Source: Haliclystus octoradiatus (taxonomy: Eukaryota > Cnidaria > Staurozoa > Stauromedusae > Haliclystidae). Taken from it: a stretch of 64,000 nucleotides of DNA. The position numbers were made by a program, and so were the translations under genes. Location of the stretch: NCBI GenBank assembly GCA_916610825.1, contig OU744449.1:18135344-18199343 (forward strand), given 5' to 3'. The notes under the pieces are model-generated. The model searched no databases. It was not told the origin of the DNA and saw only the letters and a list, made by a program, of their open reading frames with translations. This document shows positions 61,001 through 64,000 of this stretch, piece by piece; position 1 is the stretch's first letter, and every line of letters begins with the position of its first letter.

Positions 61001-63545
61001 AATATTCGTCCAAAGTTTTAGATCAAACCCGTGACAATTTGAATATTTGTCTGTTTGATTTCCAATACGAAACACTGTTAATCCATATCTTTGTCTAAAC
61101 ATCCGTGATTAATTTGATCAGTCATGCGTTTATCTGCGTTCCAATGAATAATTCAATTTTTTGGTGCAATTTTGTATGTTTTGATAATTTATTTTCTTTA
61201 AAATAATTCATATTGCCTTTATCGACTTTATTATATACTTTTTGCAGTTTATATTGTTCCTTAACTTCGTAAATCTTCCATTAATAAGTCTGTTGTGCTC
61301 ACATCATTTGTGCGAAGCGTTATTTAACGCGCTCCAATATAGGTCTATTTGAATATTCGTCCAGACGAATATGCGTCTAACTTCACAGACATTGTGACGA
61401 GCTTAAAACGAAATTCACGGTGTTTTAGTAATAACGTTTTCAAAATCGACACTGCTTTTAAAATGTAACAACAGGCCGGTATTGCTTTTTACGGTAGACT
61501 TGCGTTTCAATAAATTCTCCATTGCATTCTAAAAGTAATCTAAGAAAGGGCAATTTATTGTTTCTTTGTGTCTCCATGGTGAAAGTAATAGATGGTTTGA
61601 TTTGATTTAAAAGGACGAGAAATCAACTAGCATGATTGTAGATCGTTTGACGGGTTTGTGATTGTAGATCGTATTGTTTTGATTGGTAACCATAGAGATG
61701 CATGGGTTACAGGTGCTGTGGACCCATCCAGTGGAACAGCAGTTTTGTTGGAGATTGCAAGATCCCTGGGCCATATGCTGACCAAGGGTAGGAAAAAAAT
61801 ATTTCACTGTATTTTCTCTGCTTGCCTACTGTTGATTCTAAATTATTACTATTTACCATTTGTTGTCTCTCCATTAGACGATTCGAGGCAGCTTAAGTTA
61901 TTATGCATTCAATTACTTAAAATAACAACATATTTGGTATAGTGTATTATTACTTACGTAACATACAACGGCATTTAATCATTAAAATCTGTCTAATTAA
62001 TAGATTCATTGGTCGCAATTTGAATTTGAAATAAAGTGTATGATTTTCTGATAAATAATAATTCTAATATTGCTAGCGTTCAAAAATAGCTTTCAACTTA
62101 CTTTATTCAATGATAAAAAAATAAGATGAGTTCAAAAACATTTCAATAGTTCAGATAAGTGTAACAAACCTTGTGTTACAAAAATTGAAAGTGAAAAAGT
62201 TTTCGTATAATAATCAATCATAGCGGACATTATTTATTAAATATAATTTACCAGTTTCCGAATAAGATTCAATAAGAAAGAAGAATGAGATCCAAATAAT
62301 AATTACGAGCGGCATAACCTCAGAACAACATTCATATACATAATTGAGCGTTTTCTGAGTTAGTACAATCAATTAATAACCATTTTTCATCGAAGGAAAG
62401 TATAAACCCGATAAGAATATAATATAAATTGTCTACAATTTATGGATCAGTTCATCAACTTAATATAACCTTATCAAACCTTCGAAGTTAACCTATTTTT
62501 TACAGTTAGATGATCATTTTTTTAAATAACAGGGAACGTTAAACTCTGTTCAAATGTTGCCATGGAAACATCAGTGAAATTTAATATAATGTGATTGCAA
62601 GGAATAAGTGAAAATAATAAATGATATCGAATAGAATCTCGTCATAATATTTGAATCCATTCTATCTTTATTATTAATCCTAACCTATAATTATAAGTCC
62701 TTTCCAATGATTATTCGGGCGTATCTCTCCGAATTCTGGATTAAAATTTTTGTAAGTAGTACCATTCGTCCATTCGAAGCGCTGCGTTCTGAACTGGGTT
62801 CTTACGTCTATTGATTTTTGATTTTTGTTTCCGTTGCCCCTGGACATAGGGCCTAAAAACATTTACAGAAAGAAAGTAAATTCCCATGATGGTGTTGATT
62901 GAGAATATGATGATGATAAAAAAATACAATAGATAATTCATTCTAGGACAGATAATTCCTGCTATGAAAACAATATTGAAATTACTATTATTTTGTGTGC
63001 CAGACATATCTAGATCTGATTGAAGACTCAGTTTCTCAAAAGGGATACCTTGATGTGTGCCCAGTGAATAACACTTTACATAGATTAAACTATCGACTAT
63101 CTGAAGCGGCTGGGGCTACAATTCACCCTAGAAGATTCTCAGCTCCGTTATCAAGGAACTACTTTTAGAAATGTTTTGTATTTCAAGCCGAATTTTCAAA
63201 TATTTTTTTATTTAATATCTTTGCTATATAGTACTCAGAAAGTTTTATCATCCAAGATCTAGTATTGGACCTGCATTAATTGCTAGTGTTATCATAATAT
63301 CACACCTAAATGATAATGTATTCTTGGACATTACTATGTTTTTTATCACTGAATTGTCTTTCATTCGAATTGAATAATTGAATATGCATCTTATACATGA
63401 AACAGTTAGTTGAGATTATCTCATTCATCTTTGGATTGTGATCATTGTTATATTATTTTCAGGTTGGCGGCCAAGAAGAACGATAATGCTTTGCAGTTGG
63501 GATGCTGAAGAATTTGGGCTGATTGGGTCAACTGAATGGCTTGAG
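39814..63545 (+). CDS. FOLH1/NAALAD2: Membrane glutamate carboxypeptidase II-like M28 peptidase (5' nine exons)
   Basis: Zinc peptidase of the transferrin-receptor/GCPII group; homologues remove C-terminal glutamate from N-acetylaspartylglutamate or folyl-polyglutamates outside the cell. Exons: 39,814-40,091; 45,621-45,909; 48,568-48,690; 49,863-50,040; 51,016-51,109; 56,130-56,216; 56,300-56,388; 61,668-61,787; 63,463-63,545. Every join keeps frame, giving 447 codons so far of about 750. It is a type II membrane protein: the segment [23 protein letters not shown] is at about residues 33-55 after a short cytosolic tail. The protease-associated domain holds GKLVYANHG and [21 protein letters not shown]. 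The catalytic domain has [16 protein letters not shown] (zinc His and bridging Asp) and [15 protein letters not shown] (catalytic Glu, zinc Glu). Transferrin receptors lack these ligands, so this is probably an active peptidase. Confidence 0.93.
40153..40239. repeat. 87-bp imperfect palindrome in intron 1
   Basis: CAACCACTGCA at the left end pairs with TGCAGTGGTTG at the right end, and inner GTGCAAATTACAAA pairs with TTTGTAATTTGC. It lies about 70 bp before the minisatellite. Confidence 0.8.
40309..41262. repeat. Minisatellite, ~20-bp unit with higher-order spacing
   Basis: About 950 bp built from variants of a 20-bp unit, ACACAACACACGTTTTGAAA. They are interrupted every 40-180 bp by a second module, GAACCTGGACCAGTGGTGCA. 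Several blocks, such as 40,575-40,715 and 40,718-40,860, repeat almost perfectly, so amplification also happened in larger units of about 143 bp. The minus strand has long open frames only because the unit lacks stops in those frames. Confidence 0.92.
42500..42575 (+). repeat. Possible tRNA-like (SINE head) remnant
   Basis: GGTCTAATGATGG resembles a pol III A box and GAGTTCAATCCC a B box, at tRNA-like spacing. No acceptor stem closes it and no target duplication was identified. Confidence 0.25.
42971..43267 (-). pseudogene. Integrase (rve-type) transposon fragment
   Basis: A 98-codon minus-strand ORF. It starts [18 protein letters not shown] and contains [19 protein letters not shown] and [23 protein letters not shown]. 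These resemble the integrase-like proteins common in fish and invertebrate genomes, where the motifs read CWHxDGYDKLK and HGCIDGxSRK; both Asp positions fall within an rve-type core. The rest of the core is absent, so it is a fragment left in intron 1 of the carboxypeptidase gene. Confidence 0.65.
43772..44269. repeat. Tandem duplication, 249-bp unit
   Basis: 43,772-44,020 and 44,021-44,269 align with a constant offset of 249 bp over most of their length (TTTTTACGGATTCTTACTCA, GCTCTAAGCACTAGTGGTTG). They have scattered substitutions and small indels, perhaps 90-93% identity. Function unknown. Confidence 0.85.
45621..45909 (+). CDS. FOLH1/NAALAD2: GCPII-like exon 2
   Basis: Acceptor TCTTATTTAG; donor ACA|GTAAGT, phase 0. 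Encodes [20 protein letters not shown] and [13 protein letters not shown], collinear with the human protein directly after exon 1. Confidence 0.93.
48237..48365. repeat. GTTCATGAAC array in intron 3
   Basis: About ten GTTCATGAAC or TGCATGAAC units in alternation (CTGTGCATGAACTGTTCATG repeated). Looser sites extend back to about 47,970. Same motif family as 24,318-24,640 and 29,095-29,652. Confidence 0.8.
48568..48690 (+). CDS. FOLH1/NAALAD2: GCPII-like exon 3
   Basis: 41 codons, acceptor TTCCGCAG, donor AAG|GTAATT. Encodes GKLVYANHG through [19 protein letters not shown] of the protease-associated domain. Confidence 0.93.
48877..49640 (+). pseudogene. Penelope-like retroelement 3' fragment (probable)
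   Basis: ORF remnant with [19 protein letters not shown], resembling the LPFKDQKSAN... block that precedes the GIY-YIG endonuclease in Penelope-like elements (from recollection of the family). Stops and frame changes follow. Near the end, CTGAAGA (49,602) and GAAAC (49,625) bracket a weak stem, reminiscent of the hammerhead-ribozyme core reported for Penelope-like elements. It lies in intron 3 of the carboxypeptidase gene. Confidence 0.45.
49863..50040 (+). CDS. FOLH1/NAALAD2: GCPII-like exon 4
   Basis: Acceptor AACTTTAG; donor GCTGTAG|GTATGC, phase 1. Encodes [16 protein letters not shown] and the conserved [14 protein letters not shown]. Confidence 0.93.
51016..51109 (+). CDS. FOLH1/NAALAD2: GCPII-like exon 5
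   Basis: Acceptor TTATGTTGAAG; donor TTAAG|GTACTT. Completes an Asp codon, then encodes [20 protein letters not shown], matching the human LPSIPVHP. Confidence 0.9.
51881..52746. mobile_element. Non-autonomous hAT element (866 bp)
   Basis: Perfect 8-bp target duplication CCGCTCAA at 51,873-51,880 and 52,747-52,754. Ends CAGGGATGTTA and TAACATCCCTG, the classic hAT style. About 170-200 bp at each end is filled with AAAGTAAC and GTAACTAGTTAC motifs in both orientations, probable transposase-binding repeats. The interior has no ORF of note. It lies in intron 5 of the carboxypeptidase gene. Confidence 0.93.
53525..54539 (+). pseudogene. Degenerate LINE fragment, copy 1
   Basis: Reverse-transcriptase start region with [29 protein letters not shown] and [19 protein letters not shown]. 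The catalytic part of RT is missing. C-terminal remnants include [13 protein letters not shown], followed by an L2-like 3' end (GCGCTATTTAATAAATAT) and an (ATT)n tail. Confidence 0.8.
54738..55752 (+). pseudogene. Degenerate LINE fragment, copy 2
   Basis: Near-identical to copy 1, with the same internal deletion of RT and the same (ATT)n tail. Confidence 0.8.
56130..56216 (+). CDS. FOLH1/NAALAD2: GCPII-like exon 6
   Basis: 87 bp, acceptor TTTCATGCAG, donor ACAAG|GTAAGG. Encodes [20 protein letters not shown], parallel to human APPDSSWRGSLKVPY. Confidence 0.88.
56300..56388 (+). CDS. FOLH1/NAALAD2: GCPII-like exon 7
   Basis: Only 83 bp after exon 6; acceptor TTCTACAAAG, donor CCAG|GTAAAC. 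Encodes [20 protein letters not shown] and ends GSHEP. Confidence 0.9.
57424..59280 (+). repeat. 85-bp satellite array, left arm
   Basis: Monomer starts at 57,684, 57,769, 57,854 and 57,939 are exactly 85 bp apart. A few monomers are shortened to half-units (for example near 58,310-58,345 and 58,440-58,450). Variants are C/T at GTGTTT(C/T)GTATGG. Confidence 0.93.
59329..61060 (-). repeat. 85-bp satellite array, right arm
   Basis: Reverse complement of the left-arm monomer, about 20 copies including half-units. From about 59,830 onward a subfamily with ACCCTATTAATTTGAAT replaces ACACTGTTAATTTGAAT and is not seen in the left arm, so the arms have been evolving separately. Confidence 0.9.
61668..61787 (+). 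CDS. FOLH1/NAALAD2: GCPII-like exon 8 (first zinc ligands)
   Basis: Acceptor TGATTGTAG, donor CAAGG|GTAGG. Encodes [20 protein letters not shown] with the zinc-ligand His and the bridging Asp. Confidence 0.93.
61788..62999. other. Intron 8 sequence, nothing recognised
   Basis: AT-rich. A minus-strand ORF at 62,741-63,007 has a hydrophobic stretch ([21 protein letters not shown]), but composition alone could produce this. Confidence 0.4.
63001..63168 (+). other. Coding-like segment in intron 8, unidentified
   Basis: Preceded by a 3'-splice-site-like TTATTTTGTGTGCCAG. It reads 55 codons without interruption ([20 protein letters not shown]..., [19 protein letters not shown]) to a TAG at 63,166-63,168. 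The composition looks like real protein and not AT-rich noise. It does not match any GCPII segment and I do not recognise it. It could be a transposon remnant, a terminal exon of an alternative transcript or a nested gene. Confidence 0.3.
63463..63545 (+). CDS. FOLH1/NAALAD2: GCPII-like exon 9 (catalytic Glu)
   Basis: Acceptor TATTATTTTCAG, donor GAG|GTTTGT. Encodes [20 protein letters not shown] with the catalytic and zinc-ligand glutamates. The next exon is not found before 64,000. Confidence 0.93.
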
Positions 63546-64000
63546 GTTTGTATAATATTTTGATTAATTGATCAGATTGGCTTTTGATACTAAAATTAAA
63601 TCAAATCCTAGGATTCCAACTTTACATCACATCAAAACATACGTGAAGCAATGATGATAATTGAGTAATTATCGTGCAGCTTGTTCAGACATATCTCTTA
63701 GCGCAGGCGGCAAATGTAAAGTAAGGGATGAAAAAAGCTAATAGCAATGACAAGGACATCCGTATCAACTGTTCGTATCAGAACATTACTGAAGCCATGT
63801 TACAGCATTTAAAAGATGCACAAAAATATGTGTATCGGCTTCTTCGTGATTACATCTTCTTAACAATGTCTTTGCTAGAGCATTAGATACTACACCGTCA
63901 TCTAGCGTACAAATCAACTGGAAGGTATCAACTTTAGAGATACAATAAGAACTTAGGCATTTAAATAACTCTGTTTTGTTCTTGCTATTTCGGAGAAACT
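63546..64000. other. Intron 9 start, no further exon seen
   Basis: No segment matching the next GCPII block (INADSS-type sequence) is present before the window ends. Confidence 0.5.

Larger units (their letters stand above)
57088..61392. mobile_element. Foldback transposon: giant palindrome of 85-bp satellite arrays
   Basis: 4,305 bp with a perfect 9-bp target duplication TGTGACGAG (57,079-57,087; 61,393-61,401). The ends are ATGTCTGTGAAGTTAGACGC and its reverse complement. Each arm has about 335 bp of unique terminal sequence, then a tandem array. The left arm is 57,088-59,280 and the right 59,329-61,392, inverted, with a 48-bp spacer between. The left array has about 22 monomers of 85 bp, each made of two related halves starting GACGCATATTCAAATTA and GACGAATATTCAAATTA. 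No ORF of 60 codons or more lies within it. Foldback-type structure and 9-bp duplication suggest a Mutator-like or FB/Galileo-like transposase acting in trans. It lies in intron 7 of the carboxypeptidase gene. Confidence 0.92.

Noticed and set aside
57424-61060. CRISPR-like regular repeats
   Set aside because: Adjacent 85-bp head-to-tail monomers without unique spacers, in a eukaryotic intron and between inverted transposon ends. A satellite array, not CRISPR.
61607-61942. Separate small genes near 61,607-61,942
   Set aside because: The plus-strand ORF is exon 8 of the carboxypeptidase gene read through its donor site; the minus-strand ORF is its shadow.
62680-63007. Minus-strand ORFs with a hydrophobic segment
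   Set aside because: Two overlapping frames in AT-rich DNA, no domain and no supporting splice signals.

Overview
This is animal (metazoan) nuclear DNA. It is AT-rich, its protein-coding genes are split by GT-AG introns, and it is full of retrotransposons and DNA transposons. The LINE, Gypsy, BEL/Pao, hAT, CACTA and pogo families present, together with a KLHL10-like gene and a glutamate-carboxypeptidase-II gene, point to an invertebrate. I cannot name the species or phylum.

Layout. 1-2,854 shows no gene I can support. 2,860-24,255 is a four-level nest of transposons. A Gypsy element (5-bp target duplication GTGTC) carries two LINE insertions. The first LINE contains a CACTA-type DNA element (3-bp duplication CCT). 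The second contains a BEL/Pao element (5-bp duplication AGGAG), whose 5' LTR in turn holds a pogo/Tigger transposon (TA). The CACTA and BEL/Pao insertions can be read as exact: removing either one, with one copy of its duplication, rejoins the interrupted LINE reading frame. 24,318-29,652 is flanked by arrays of the palindrome GTTCATGAAC and holds a 399-bp hairpin MITE and a tRNA-derived SINE.

Host genes. The last six coding exons of adenylosuccinate lyase (ADSL, + strand, 31,091-36,420; purine synthesis) end 166 bp from the stop codon of a convergent two-exon KLHL10-like BTB-Kelch gene (- strand, 38,653-36,587). A divergent gene for a membrane glutamate carboxypeptidase II (FOLH1/NAALAD2 type, + strand) starts at 39,814. 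Nine of its exons are visible up to 63,545 and the gene continues past the window. The three genes are neighbours but show no evident functional link.

Introns of the carboxypeptidase gene. They hold most of the remaining repeats: a palindrome next to a minisatellite (intron 1), a fragment of an rve-type integrase, a 249-bp tandem duplication, a GTTCATGAAC array and a Penelope-like fragment (intron 3), an 866-bp hAT element with an 8-bp target duplication and a 1,213-bp tandem duplication of a degenerate LINE (intron 5), and a 4.3-kb foldback element (intron 7). The foldback element is the most striking object in the window. It is a giant palindrome whose two arms are arrays of an 85-bp two-part monomer. 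It is flanked by a perfect 9-bp duplication, has no ORF of 60 codons or more, and its monomer core motifs also occur at the extreme tips of the element.
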